Origin: Microcebus murinus
Lineage: Eukaryota; Chordata; Mammalia; Primates; Cheirogaleidae
Assembly (NCBI RefSeq): GCF_040939455.1
Contig: NC_134112.1
Span: 67,721,001 to 67,785,000 of the forward strand
Reading direction: 5' to 3'
Length of the DNA: 64,000 bases
The notes beneath the pieces are model-generated. The model saw only the letters and a list, made by a program, of their open reading frames with translations, was not told the DNA's origin and searched no databases. The stretch's first letter is position 1. Each line of letters begins with the position of its first letter. The translations under genes were made by a program, and so were the position numbers. Of the stretch, positions 12,501 to 24,310 are shown one piece after another.

Positions 12501-13590
12501 CGTTTAGTTCTGATTTGATCTTGTTGATTTCACTTCTTCTGCTGGGTTTGGGGTTGGTCTGCTCTTCTTTTTCCAGCTCTTTGAGTCGTTTCATTAGATT
12601 GTCTATTTGTGATCTTCTTGTCTTTTGGTTATAGGCATTTATGGAGATAAACTTTCCTCTCAGAACTGCTTTAGCTGTGTCCCAGAGGAGTTGATAACTT
12701 GTCTCTCCATTGTCGTTTTCTTCATAGAATTTTTTTATTTCCGTCTTGATTTCTTCATTTATGAAGTAATCGTTTAGTAGGAGGTTGTTTAATTTCCACG
12801 TTTTTGTGCAGAAATGTGAGTTTCTGTTAGGGTTGATTTCTACTTTTATTCCATTGTGATCTGAGAAGGTACATGGTATGATTTCTATTTTTTTAAATTT
12901 CTTGAGATTTTCTTTGTTTCCTAGGATATGGTCAATCTTAGAGAATGTTCTGTGAGCTGATGAGAAGAACATATAGTTAGTGGATTTTGGGTAGAATGTT
13001 CCGTAAATGTCAGTCAGACCCAATTGTTCTAGAGTTTTGTTTAAGTCCATTATTTCTTTATTAATTTTCTGTTTGGAGGATCTGTCTCGGGCCATCAGTG
13101 AGGTGTTGAAATCTCCGGCGATTATGGAGTTGCTATTAATCCATTTGCTTAGCTCCAGTAAGGTTTGCTTTATGAATCTGGGTGCACCTAAGTTGGGTGC
13201 ATATATATTTAAAATTCTTATCTCTTCTTGTTGAACTGTGCCCTTCACCATTATATAATGACCCTCTTTGTCTTTTACTACTTTTGTTGGTTTAAAAACT
13301 AAATTGTCTGAAATTAGAACTGCCACACCAGCCTTCTTTTGGCGTCTATTTGCTTGGAATATTGATCTCCACCCTTTTATTTTTAGTCTATATGCATCCT
13401 TGCAGGTTAGATGTGTTTCCTGAAGACAGCATAGACTTGGCCTGTATTTTCTTATCCATTCAGCCAGCCTATGTCTCTTGAGTGGAGAGTTTAAGCCATT
13501 CACATTTATTGAGAGAACTGATAGGTAAGGTAGATTACTGATCATTCTGTTGGGTTGGATGTTGTTGCTATGATTTCTGTCTTGAGCCAT
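9535..13590 (-). pseudogene. L1 ORF2 (endonuclease-reverse transcriptase), inactivated
   Basis: The frame starts at an ATG at 13590. The N-terminal endonuclease region is preserved (CCLQETH and GDFNTS motifs, then SDHNG). The ORF is then broken three times. First, a 169-bp L1 3'-end insertion at 11697-11865 splits the reverse transcriptase domain. Second, near 10120 a TAA replaces the GAA found in the intact copy. Third, near 9880-9895 a 4-bp insertion shifts the frame. The FADD catalytic motif survives in the middle piece (10121-11680). The C-terminal pieces read on to SPANWY at 9535. Confidence 0.92.
11697..11865 (-). mobile_element. Very short L1 3'-end insertion nested in the L1 ORF2
   Basis: A run of Ts is followed by the L1 3'UTR start CGGCATATTATGGGGG and about 150 bp of L1 3'UTR on the minus strand, placed inside ORF2 of the host L1. 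The flanks repeat GTGGATT (11690-11696 and 11866-11872), and the uninterrupted copy at 54720-54750 shows the empty site. It is thus a severely 5'-truncated insertion of about 169 bp. Confidence 0.9.
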
Positions 13591-13631
13591 TGTAATATCT
13601 GGCTTTTAATATCTTTGGGTTTTGGTTGTTT

Positions 13632-14624
13632 TTATATTCGTGGGTTATTATTATGATTTTCCGTGCGTAACGCTGTTTTAAGTACTTCTTGTAGGGCTGG
13701 TCTTGTCTTGGTGAATTCTCTGAGCCTTTGCTTGTCTGAGAATGTTTTTATTTCTCCTTCATATACGAAGCTTAGTTTTGCAGGGAATAATATTCTAGGC
13801 TGTGCATTGTTTTGTTTCAAAAGAGTGAGAATGGGGCCCCAGTCTCTCCTTGCTTGTAAAGTCTTATTAGAGAAGTCTGATGTTATTCGAATTGGTTTTC
13901 CCTTGTATGTTACTTGCTTCTTTTGTCTTACAGCTCTTAGAAGGGCCTCTTTAGTTGATACTTTGGTCAGTCTGATGACTGCGTGTCGTGACGTCTTCCT
14001 GTTTGCGTTGAATCTCCCAGGGGTCCTCTGAGCTTCTGGAACTTGTATATCAAGATTTTGAGCAAGGCCTGGGAAATTTTCCTCTATTATATCTTCAAAC
14101 AGCTTGTCCAACCCTTGAGTGTTGTCTTCTTCTCCTTTTTGTAACCCTATAACCCTCACATTAGGTTTCTTCACATAATCCCACAGCTCTTGTAGGCTTT
14201 GCTCTTTTCTCTTGTTTCTCTGCTCTATTTCTGTGACTGATTTATTTAATTGGAGGGTGTTATCTTCAAGCTCTGAGATTCTTTCTTCTGTTTGATCTAC
14301 CCTGTTCTTGAGACTTTCCACTGTATTTTGTAGTTCCTTGAATTGATTCTTCATTTCCAGGAGTTCGGTTACACTTTTCTTCATTGTGTCTATTTCTTTT
14401 CCCATATCCTGGAGGCTTTTTGTGGTTTCTTTGTGTTGGTTATTGAGTTGTTGTTGCAGCTGGGTGAGTGTTCTTATGATCCACATACGAAATTCCTCTT
14501 CTGTCATATTGGTTGCCTGATTTTGGTCGGTGTCCGTTTCTAGGGGGCTGGTGCTCCTCTTTGGGGGTGTGTTTTCCGTTTGGTTCTTCATATTTCCTGA
14601 GTTCTTTCGCTGATTTCTTCCCAT
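13632..14624 (-). CDS. L1 ORF1 protein (RNA-binding chaperone), open
   Basis: A 330-aa ATG frame encodes L1 ORF1p. Known role: a trimeric, coiled-coil RNA-binding and nucleic-acid chaperone protein that packages L1 RNA in cytoplasmic particles. In the sequence, a polar N-terminus is followed by a heptad-rich coiled coil (about residues 50-150, with repeated Q, L and E), then an RRM-like region containing KKPNVRVIGL (near 155-165), and a basic C-terminal domain ending TALRTENHNNNPRI. ORF2 lies about 40 bp downstream on the same strand. Compared with the intact copy it lacks 4 residues near position 75. No stop or frameshift is seen, although the partner ORF2 is dead. Confidence 0.9.
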   Translation of the reverse strand: MGRNQRKNSGNMKNQTENTPPKRSTSPLETDTDQNQATNMTEEEFRMWIIRTLTQLQQQLNNQHKETTKSLQDMGKEIDTMKKSVTELLEMKNQFKELQNTVESLKNRVDQTEERISELEDNTLQLNKSVTEIEQRNKRKEQSLQELWDYVKKPNVRVIGLQKGEEDNTQGLDKLFEDIIEENFPGLAQNLDIQVPEAQRTPGRFNANRKTSRHAVIRLTKVSTKEALLRAVRQKKQVTYKGKPIRITSDFSNKTLQARRDWGPILTLLKQNNAQPRILFPAKLSFVYEGEIKTFSDKQRLREFTKTRPALQEVLKTALRTENHNNNPRI

Positions 14625-16049
14625 GTCGATCCATTGTTGTTTCTTTCCTTAAGTTGTTATTTGGGTATTCACACACCTTGTTTAGTTTCTGAGGCGTTAG
14701 GTGGTGTCTGTGGGTGTAATTGGACCACTCCCTGTATACTGAGTTAGTGGGTGCCGTGGGAAGGCTGTGCACGATGCTGTCCCTGTCAGTAGGTGGCGTT
14801 TGCTTGGAGAAACAGGCTATGCTGTTGATTTTGTGTCCTGTTATCAGCTCTTGTTCTGGGCGGAACTGGGTTGGGTAAGCCTCCCCTCAGGCCGTTAGCA
14901 GGGGTCAAAGTTCTGTTCTCTGCTTCCAGGGAAAGCTGTCAGGGCTGGGCTGGAATGGTCCCGCTCCGCCAGAAAGTCTGGGTGTGGGGGTGGGGCTGTC
15001 TGAGACCCGCAGTCTGGAGCAGGCCTCGCTTCTTTCCACCCTCCCTGACTCTGCAGCTACTCCTGGGCCTCTGCCAGCTGGCCAGACCACAAGCCACCAG
15101 GCTACCCCTGACTGTGTTGTTGGCGGGGAGTTTCCCTGCACAGGAATGCCACCTGGGTTGGGCTCACAGCCTCCTCCTGGGAATAGGGTTGCCCTCTAGG
15201 ATGCTGATCCACCCCTGGAGGCACACACACCTCAGTAGGCTGTTCACGTATAACCCTTCTGTGCCCCGGGCAATGCTAGCCCTCGGTGCAGGGGATCTGT
15301 TCTGCAGGTCCGACCTCTGGGTCCCAGAGTTCAAACTGTATCCCCACCAGGGAGAGGAGTTCCGGTCCCAATTCACCCACAGGGAGCCCAAGCTGGGTCT
15401 ATGTCTCTCAGCCTCTGAGTTCGCACCGTTCTCCTGGGAACACCGTGCCAGCAGCACCTGGGAGGGCGGGGGGGGGGTAGGGAGTTCACAGTCTGAGTTC
15501 CTCTGAGTCAGCTGTAGGGTCCCAAAAGGGAAGGTCCCATTCCCTGGAGGTGCCTCTGGCTGGTGGCTGTATTGTCTCTCTGGGCAGCCGCGGGTAGTGT
15601 CGGCGGAGGGGAGGAGGAGGCAATATGGCACCTGCCGTGCGGCTCAGGTCTGTGCACACGGAGGTGCCCGGAGGAAGCTGGGAACCTGGTGCCACGTCTG
15701 CTACAGGCTCACTGCTGGCTTGCGGCAGCGGTCTCTTGGCTGGTGTCCGCAGGTCTCTCCACCCGCTGGGGAGCCCACCAGCAGTCCCAAGTGCAGGGGA
15801 CAGGAAACAGCAAATCCACCTACCCTAGCCACTGGTCTCCGGGCTGCTCCGGTGGTCTCAGCCTCCAGTTCTCCTCCGCAGCCTCCTCCCGTGGAGTCTC
15901 CCGGGGTCTCAGGTACCCCTCCTTCCGGCCCTCGTCCACTGTATGCTCATCTTCTTGCTTCTTTACTCTAATTTCTGCTAGAATCTGTCTTTTCTGCAGA
16001 GACACTCTGTCTGGCGGTGTTATTCGTCCGCCATCTTGCTCCACCCCTC
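14625..16049 (-). promoter_or_regulatory. L1 5'UTR with internal promoter
   Basis: The 1.4-kb leader is GC- and CpG-rich compared with its flanks, as expected of an L1 internal promoter. Reading from the L1 5' end, an AAGATGGCGG motif (complement of 16028-16038) matches the YY1-binding site that positions L1 transcription in primates. An antisense ATG frame (15625-15828, 67 codons) begins at the same place as in the intact copy. Confidence 0.8.
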
Positions 16050-16060
16050 CCACTGCTAGT

Positions 16061-16529
16061 TTTATACAAGAAATAATTAGAGCTGTGGATAGAGATTGAG
16101 ATAACAGTGTATTATTGCATTTTTCCCCTTCTAGTTGAGATTCTCTTATATCTGAGCATTTTTGTTAAGAGTTCCTTACTCTTCTCATTCTTTACTTTTT
16201 TATCTTCCCATAATTTCACTTATTTTCTCTCAGGAGAAACTAACAGATTTACCTCTCCTCTCACAGGACAGCCAACTGAATAAATTGATACTTCTACTTG
16301 AATGTCTCAAAACTGTTTCAAAATTGAACTCATGTTTTTCTACCTGGACCACTTCTAGGTTTCCTAGGAGGAAACAATGTCATTCCTATACTAGAGAGAC
16401 TTCTATGACCTCTCATGGCTCTTAAAATGAGGCTCCACCATGGTAATTATAAAAGTGAATTTCAACATCTAGAATTTAATATGACCAAGCTAATTTATTG
16501 AACTTCTTCCTTTTCCCTTCCAATTTTAG
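16061..16529. other. AT-rich stretch between L1 and exon candidate
   Basis: No gene or named repeat is recognised. It ends in a pyrimidine-rich tract (TTCCTTTTCCCTTCCAATTTTAG) that serves as the acceptor of the exon candidate at 16530. Confidence 0.45.
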
Positions 16530-16619
16530 GTTATTGAATATTACAGTGAACTACTGGACATTCTAAACCGAGCAGAAACATGCCAGATATCTGACCCTGA
16601 CATTCCTTTAGTTCAACTG
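16530..16619 (+). other. Exon-like segment 1 of an unidentified gene
   Basis: A 90-bp segment follows a strong pyrimidine-rich acceptor (CCAATTTTAG) and precedes a CTG/GTAATT donor. It is open in phase 0 for exactly 30 codons, starting VIEYYSELLDILNRAE and ending IPLVQL. Both ends are phase 0, compatible with the exon-like segment at 31568. The peptide looks globular and helical; I do not recognise the protein. Evidence is splice-site plus frame only. Confidence 0.42.
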
Positions 16620-16679
16620 GTAATTTTTAATCTTCTTGCAGAGGAAACTTATCATGGGTAGTGATAGGATGATCCTTGG

Positions 16680-16981
16680 TTGGGAGTGCTGGCTCACAAC
16701 TGTAATCCTAGGACTTTGGGAAGTCAAGATGGGAGAATCACTTGAGGCCAGGAGTTAGTGACCAGCCTGAGCAACACCATGAGACCCTGTCTCTACCAAA
16801 AAAAAAAAAAAATTAGCCAGGCATGGTGGCCTGTACCTGTAGTCCTAGCAACTTGGCAGGGAGAGGCAGGAGGGAATCACACAAGCCTAGGAGTTCAAGA
16901 TTACAATAAGCTATGATCAATCATGGCATTGCATTCCTGCCTGGGAGTCAGAGCAAGACCTTGTTTCTAAAAAAAAAAAAA
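16680..16981 (+). mobile_element. Alu SINE, old (J-like)
   Basis: A dimeric Alu with right and left monomers joined by an A-rich linker (AAAAATTAGCCAGGCATGG) and a terminal poly(A). It is noticeably diverged, suggesting an old subfamily. Confidence 0.88.
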
Positions 16982-17344
16982 ACTTGGTGATTCTTGAAAT
17001 AGAGAGTTGAGTTTCTAGAACAAAATGCAAAGTGCATATTATGGTTTTCATCCTTGAGTTTTGTTCCTGATTACTACCCTACGTCTTCTGTGGTAGATAC
17101 AAAATAGAAACATAGTTCTTTTGTTTGTTACTCAGGAAAACCAGTGGGACAGGATGAGAAATAGATGGGTTAGTTAGCACTACTTAAATGATTTGTGCAC
17201 CATCATTCCATTGGATTCACCTTTGCAAAGATAACAACAAAATAGAAGTCAAAGTAGTACACAGAAATACCAAATCAAGCACTCTGCTCAAGAAGTGGAC
17301 AACCTAATGAGGAAGATAAACATCGGGGCAACTTTGTAGAGCTG

Positions 17345-17815
17345 AGAGCACTGGTTCTTCAGAGCAGCACTCCTCAACAGGGGCTGCACGTTAGACTCAC
17401 CTGGGGAATATGTGTAAGTTTGGATGCACAGGCTGTACATCAGAATGTTTAGGGATGTGATCCAGTAGGGGCTTTTTATGTTTTCTGAAATAGGGTCTTC
17501 CTCTGTTGCCTGGGCTAGGGTGCAGTGGCGTGATCATAGCTCATCGCAACATCAAACTCCTGGCCCCAAGTGATCTTCCTGCCTCAGCCTCTTAAGTAGC
17601 TGGGACTACAGGTGCATGCCACCATACCCAGCTAATTTTTAAATTTTTTTTTGTAGAGATGGAGTCTCTTTATGTTGATCATGCTTGTCTTGAACTCCTG
17701 GCATCAAGGGGTCCTCCAGCCTCTGCCTCAGAATGAACCACCATGCCTGGCCCAAGGAGGGGCTGTTTTAAAATCTCCCCTGGTGATTTCAATGGGCAGC
17801 AGAGTTGGAGAATTA
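17345..17815 (+). mobile_element. MER5-type hAT DNA transposon fossil, split by an Alu
   Basis: The left part (CACTCCTCAACAGGGGCTGCACGTTAGACTCACCTGGGG) and the right part after the Alu (CCCTGGTGATTTCAATGGG) resemble the MER5A/B nonautonomous hAT-Charlie family. An Alu lies inside at 17477-17753, with AGGGGCT on both sides of it. Confidence 0.6.
17477..17753 (-). mobile_element. Alu SINE, old (J-like), inside MER5
   Basis: A minus-strand dimeric Alu: GTAGCTGGGACTACAGGTGC in the left half and GTAGAGATGGAGTCTC in the right, diverged throughout. Confidence 0.88.
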
Positions 17816-19393
17816 AGTATGAAAGTATCGCTTTGTTAAAGACTTTGATTTTTTTAAACCTCGATAAGCTTTCAGATATGAAGCTAAGTTTATAGCAAAT
17901 GCATATTCTAATGTGGGGATCCCAGAAGCAGATTTGGCATTCTTTTAATACTGTTTCGCTAACTGAGAAGAGAAGGAATGAAGAACCAAGACCGTATGAC
18001 TTTTAGGCAAAAAGCAACGTGTAAAAAGATTTTTAATTGACTCTGATACTTCAAAACCCAATTTCTTATATTGGGGGAAGGGAACATCTGTGAAAACAAG
18101 CTGCTTCCATGGCATTCTCTGGAAACATGCTCACCAGCATGCCTTGAAACCTGAGTATGAGAAGAAGTCTCCTCATATTCCTCACAGCCTTTTGTCTTTC
18201 CTGTGGAGGCACTAGGTGTTGAATACAGAAGCACTCACTTTTGTTTTTTGTTTTTGTTTTTTTGCTTCAGATGATTTTTTTTATTCACAGATTTAGGTTG
18301 GAATAGCTCTTATGATTAACTTACATTTTTCCTCTTAAACATACTGAATGTGCATTTTGAGAGCTGATTCTGAGCATCTTCTGTGACAATATCCTTTGTT
18401 TTTCCAACCAGCATTTCTCCTGGCCTCTTAAGTGTTACTTATTCTCCTCAGAAAGCCACTCATTCTGAGCCTCACAGCAGAGAGTGGGTTTTCATGTTAT
18501 GAGATATGACTGGTATTCAAAAGCTCTTGTGGAACAAATCATGACTTAAAGCAGAAATTAGCCCCAAAGTGTTCTCAAGTTAAGACTCTTCTGGTCCTCC
18601 TACCACCAAATTGGGGTTTAGGCAATTTTAACAAATCATCTTCTGCTAGTAATTGTTAATTAGAGGTTTTGCATTTCCCCATCTTTATTAAATACTATAA
18701 ATTTTGTTGATTTCGTTTTTTTAGGAAAGAAAAACAATCCCATCTAATCCTATTAGGTAGCACATGTTTAGAGGATATTTTAGCTCTTCTGAAGCTATAG
18801 GTTTAATTAGTGAAATTCAACATGTTCTGCAAATAATTTGTTTTCATAAATACTGTTCCAAGTATGTTGGTGGAAATGATACCTGATAGATAAAAAGCAA
18901 TCAGCAATGAAAATGGCAAGTATTATGCTTCAAAGAAGACATTGTTAGCCAAAATGACTTTGAATAATATTACCAAACCCATCTTGGGCCTGACCACCAT
19001 TTGAATAAATATTCACACTTGACACCATGCTCATTGAATTGCACACCAGATGTAGAGGCCCTGCTACCTGGCTTCTTGTTTCTAACAGTGATAAGGGACA
19101 TTTTTCAGAGATTATGGTTGCCTTTCATGATACCTCAAAAGTTTAGCTGTCACTCAGACATTCTTGCCTTCTTTAGGCCCTGATTATAAATTTATCATGA
19201 ATTTCTCTAACCATTTTTGAATCAGTTTATACTTTTAGCTTAGACTACAAGTTGTAGGGTGGGAAATTTAAATTGGCAAATAATACCTTTTTAAAATATC
19301 AGTGTTTTCTTCAGGATTGATATGACCTGTAAACACATATCCTATGATTGAATGAATTACTTTTTAAAACTTCATTTTTATCAGAGTAATACT
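17816..19393. other. AT-rich stretch without recognised gene
   Basis: I see no convincing exon, RNA gene or named repeat. Short T-runs occur around 18240-18285. Confidence 0.45.
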
Positions 19394-19405
19394 TGGACAT
19401 GGTAA

Positions 19406-19742
<337 letters not shown>

Positions 19743-20189
19743 TGGATGTGGTATTTTAAATCAAGTAATACTCTAAGATTTTTAAGAAACAAAAAGAGTA
19801 GCCCTAAGATATACCCTATGCCAAGCCTGATTCTTAATTCTAGTTTTTTAATTTAATGTTTTTCTCCTAGTATTTACCCCTATATTTCTCAATAACTTGC
19901 TTATGCTAATTTCTTGGTCTTTATGTTGTAGATATTACATAATTGGCTTCCTTCCATAGACGGTAATGTAGCTTTCTTACATCATCTCCCTTACACACAG
20001 AATATCACACACCACGTATGTACAAGTGCACACACTCCCAACTGCACACATATGTCCCCTACCCCATCCTCCCAGTGTTGTTGTTTCACCATTTGGTTAA
20101 GTCCATATTCTGTATTTTCATCATTATGACATAATTATTATTCACAGGTGACCCACACACTTAATACATTACCTTTTTGTTTGTTTACT

Positions 20190-20425
20190 TGGTTAGCTAC
20201 TATTTACTAAAACTTAGCATATGGCAGACATGCTAAACACTTTGTAATATAGGGAAAATCCACTTCTTGCACTTCTCTTATGAGGTAGGTATCATTATTA
20301 TTTCCATTTTACAAATGAGGTCACTGAGGCACACAGAGGTTGATCAGCTTGCCCAAGTCACAAAACCAGTAAGTGACTAGCTTAAGATTTGAACCCTGCA
20401 GTTTGACTCCCTCTTAACTATAGCA
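20190..20425 (+). repeat. MIR SINE
   Basis: Contains CATTTTACAAATGAGGTCAC, then CTTGCCCAAGTCAC and a GATTTGAACCC box, the MIR core and 3' segment. Confidence 0.82.
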
Positions 20426-21094
20426 CAGTGCAAAGAAATGTCCAAAGCTTTTGAGACTCATGGCTTGAGAGAACAGTAGTGTTATTAATGAAAATGAAAG
20501 AATTGGAGGGATGATTTAGGCTGGATTTTTCTTGGGAAAGGGAGAACAAATGAAAGGATGAATTTTATTTTGGACATGTTAGAATGCTGTGATGTCAGGG
20601 CATGTATATTTCTATTTAACTATAAATAGAGAGTTGGACATGAGTGATTAGGAAAGAAACTTACACTGTGGATATAGATTAGAGAATATTTAACATAGAA
20701 AATGTGGGTTAATACAGGAAAAAGTGTGATTTCTTCAAGCAAGAGAATACATGGAAGAACAGAAGAGATGGGGCTATGGCACATACATAATGAAGATGGG
20801 GAAAAGGAAGAGAATCTGAAGTCAGAGAGAATCAGTCATAAAGATAAGGAGGAGAGTGACAGATGGGCTAAGACCCCTCACTAGGAAAGATTTTTTCCCC
20901 AAATGATGATCACATAATAAAGAGGGAGAGATGGAGGCGGGTGACCAGCGAGAACAAATAGATTTGAGGAAACAGTGATTATTGGCGACCGCTACCAAAC
21001 TATTATAAAATAGTAGGAGATATTATTACATTCTATTTTGTCTTGTTTTATAATTTTGTTTCATTTCTGGTGTTTTATTGTTTGTTTTTGATAG

Positions 21095-21300
21095 ATGGAA
21101 GGAGTAAATTATTATTGCTTCTCCAAGTATTTCTGGGCCAAACCCCAGAAATCTTGCCAGAACTTAGGCAACAACAGTCAGAGGACCACAGAATATTAGA
21201 AATGAGAAGGATCTCCAGAGTTCATCTGCTCCATTTCATTTTATTTATGGAGAGGCTGAGGCTCAGAGTGGTTAAGTGACTCCTACTACAGAAGGCTCTT
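21095..21300 (+). repeat. MIR/MIR3-like SINE remnant with adjoining short ORF
   Basis: From about 21195 the sequence resembles a MIR3-type SINE (ATCTCCAGAGTTCATCTGCTCC, later GAGGCTCAGAGTGGTTAAGTGAC). Just upstream, 21095-21199 is a 34-codon ATG frame after a long pyrimidine tract and TAG; see findings. No donor site follows it, so I do not call an exon. Confidence 0.55.
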
Positions 21301-22832
21301 GAGATGGACCAGGAGGTCTGATCGGAAACAAGCCCCTGCTCTTTCTGATGTATCTTGACGCTGCTTTGAAACAACAGGGAGAGTCAGCTCAAAGCCTTAC
21401 ACGCTCCTCTTCCTTCCATATATCTCAGCTCGAGGATCCAACACCGCATCATGGAGAGATACCCTAGACCTAGTGAAGAGGTTTTGAAAAATCCTTCATT
21501 GTTGCATCAAAAAATTGAGCTGTGTTGGGTTTGTTGAACCCAATGCTTTAGGTACCTTGATGCTTTTTTAAATGTAATGAGGCATATTTGGGATCAGTAG
21601 TGTCAGAATAAAATACATACTATTTCTGGAAATGTATATCTCTTTAAAGTGTTTCAAAGTGTGACATATAACTTGTAACGCTGTTGAAAATAATAGTGGT
21701 TGAGATTTTAAGAACAAGTTTCTGTATAATTTTGTGCCATTTAGCAAATTCCCATAGGACAGGCTGCTGGAGTCACATATCTGATTTTTCTACCTATGCT
21801 GCCTGTCCTTTTGGCTGTTAACTTTTTATTTGGCAGCTAGATTTTTCTCTTGCATGTTTAGGAATGCAAGCTGACCCACAAAAATTTCACAGTATTCTAG
21901 AACCTGTAGGAAGTGTGTATCATCATTTCCAGGGAGAACTGTGAGCTAGTTTGTAGTACAAAATGATGTGTCTGCCATTTCAAGCTACTCAACTCGTAGA
22001 CGAGTGAGGGTTTGGGGCTGTCCCATATAGGGACCTGTATAGAGTATGGTCATAGAATTGTGCACACATAGATCATAGCATTTGTGTCTTTGGACTGGTC
22101 TGCTCTCAATGGCATTGGGAGATGAGGCAACACACTTGACTTCATCAGTGACATTACTAAAGTGGCAGAAAAACTTTTATTTATAGTTTAAACTTAGCTA
22201 AAAGCTTGCTACTTAAAAAAAAACTCTTAAGTGCTTTGACATCATTTTTATCTTTCTGCTAAATGAGAGTCATTTTCATTTGGCAGTAGCTCTCCAAAAT
22301 ATGAAATCTCCACAAGAAAGCCATACAGCAATTAACAAATGCTGCAAAGACTGCCTCTGTACCAAAACTGCACAAGTTGTAGGTTGAGTCTAGGAGCAGA
22401 ATATGACATACATACGTCATATAAAAATACGTGAAGTATTCCAGCTCAGAAAACACGACACATTGCTTAATTGATATCAGGCATACCATAAACCATTTTT
22501 TCCAAATATTTTTTATTGCTTTGTGCTTTTTAAAAATAAGATAAATGTTTTCTAATTGTAGCAATCATATATTCTCATTGAAAATATGGAAAACAAAGAA
22601 GGTACATATCTCACCAACCCATACTGTTTTCTATACTTCCTAAAACTATGATATCACTCTCAAATATGTAAATGAGAGAGACTTTATAAAAACAGATTTT
22701 TTTTCTCTTTCTTTTCTTTTCCATTAAATTTGTGTCTAACAGAGTGAGCTTAGGGAGAAATTAGCCCTTCTGACTGTTCTTCAATGTCATTTTACTTACA
22801 TTGATGTTATTATTACTGCTAATAATAAACTT
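21301..22832. other. AT-rich stretch without recognised gene
   Basis: Nothing beyond short homopolymer runs is recognised. Confidence 0.45.
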
Positions 22833-23060
22833 TCTCTCTGAGCACTTAGCATGTGTCAGGCAGAATGCTAAGTACTGCACATAAATTATCTCACTTAGTC
22901 CTTACAAGAAACCTAGCAGACTGGCACTGTCTCCAGTAGCTTATTACAGATCATTTAGTGGAAGCACAGAGTGCTTATGTAACGTGCCAAAGGTCATGCA
23001 ACTGGTAATGTGGGCACTAGGATTCAAACCCAGCCCTCTGAAATCATCACACTGCTTGAA
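22833..23060 (+). repeat. MIR SINE
   Basis: A long MIR match: GCATGTGTCAGGCAGAATGC, AATTATCTCACTTAGTCC, GTGCCAAAGGTCATGCAACTGG and GGATTCAAACCCAG in the expected order. Confidence 0.85.
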
Positions 23061-23109
23061 CTGTAGAAGGAATGGAGGGAAGGAGATAACATATCAGCTT
23101 CTCCATTAC

Positions 23110-23310
23110 ATAAGTCATGCTTGATATTCCCTGTGCTTATCTTATTCAACCCTCACAGCCTCACAAGGTGAATAACATGATTGCCACTTGCAAATGTGGG
23201 AATTTAGGCTTAGGGGGATTAAATGTTCCATTAAAAGTTGCACAGCTGATAAGTGGTGGAACTAGGAAGAAGACTTGGCATTTTGTTTCCAAATCTGTCT
23301 TTTCTACTTA
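23110..23310 (+). repeat. MIR SINE
   Basis: A second, more diverged MIR in the same orientation as the preceding one, with CTTATTCAACCCTCACAGCC and GCACAGCTGATAAGTGGTGG in order. Confidence 0.75.
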
Positions 23311-23839
23311 ACCACATGGGAAATTTTTTTTTATATCTCCTTTCCCCACGTGGATTTATAAGATCACAATTTGTTGTCCATTTTGTAAAGTCATACAGGA
23401 TAATGCACAATTTGGGTTTGAAGGCTTTTTCAATGAATGAATGAATCTGTAAATTTATGCTGACCTGAACTTTAATGCCCAGCTTGGGGAATTCCACCAG
23501 GGATTCAGCATAATGCATAAACATTGCTTTGAATGCATCATCTCATGTCTTGATATTTTAATGTTTAATCTCAATTCAAAGTAAATCAGAAAGAATAGAT
23601 TTGACACTCTAACTTAAAAGAGATAGCATTCTAAAAATGTGTAAGAGGAATTCAAGCATATTGCTAATGTTTTCCCAGTCAAAAATTTTCTCTCATTTAC
23701 CAATTAAATAACAAATGAGAAAATAAATAGATTTGTCATATCACTTAGAAGAGATTTTTGTTCGTAAAAATAACTTTTTAAAGAAATTATAAGCAGCTTA
23801 GAAAAATGATATGAGAAACCTAGGTTAATGGCAGTGTCA

Positions 23840-24060
23840 TAGTTTATTCATCCAACAAATATCTGCATATACTTTTCTAGGTTTTGGAGATAAGGCAGGG
23901 AAAAAAAGTAAAATTCCTGCTTTCTAGAAGACCACTTTCTAGTGGGGGCACATAGATAATAAACATATAACCAGCTGATAAATAGTATATCAGATGGGGA
24001 GACATACTATGGAGAACAAAGCCAGGAGGATAGTGGGAGAAAGTGTGGAATACAGGGGAA
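23840..24060 (+). repeat. L2 LINE 3' fragment (tentative)
   Basis: TTTATTCATCCAACAAATAT followed by TTTTCTAGGTTTTGGAGAT and a purine-rich stretch resembles the 3' region of L2 elements. Confidence 0.5.
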
Positions 24061-24149
24061 GGTGATTGTTTAAATAGAGAGGTCAGAGGAGGTTTAGGGA
24101 AAATGTAAAATGGAAGCTCTAATTCCTGTCTTACAGTAATGATGTAAGA

Positions 24150-24310
24150 ATCTGAGATAAAGTATGCAAAGCTCTTTGTACTGAGCACTGATGAAGCTGT
24201 TATTTTATAGATGAGAAAACAGACGTGGCTGAATGAGGTTAAGTTCACTCAGTTGCTGCTAATTGGCAGAATTGAACGTAGGTTTTCTGATTCTCGGATC
24301 TGTGAGCTTC
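24150..24310 (+). repeat. MIR SINE
   Basis: GATGAGAAAACAGACGTGG, GAGGTTAAGTTCACTCAG and TGGCAGAATTGAACGTAGG follow the MIR order. Confidence 0.75.

Larger units (their letters stand above)
9279..16049 (-). mobile_element. Full-length L1 LINE, ORF2 broken
   Basis: A complete L1 on the minus strand: A/T-rich tail (9279-9333 on the plus strand), 3'UTR, ORF2, ORF1 and a GC-rich 5'UTR that ends near 16049 with the motif CCGCCATCTTG just inside. It is flanked by an 11-bp direct repeat, CCACTGCTAGT, at 9268-9278 and 16050-16060, which I read as the target-site duplication. ORF1 is open, but ORF2 has a nonsense codon, a 4-bp insertion and a nested insertion, so this copy cannot move by itself. It is closely similar to the intact copy at 52339-58881. 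Confidence 0.95.
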
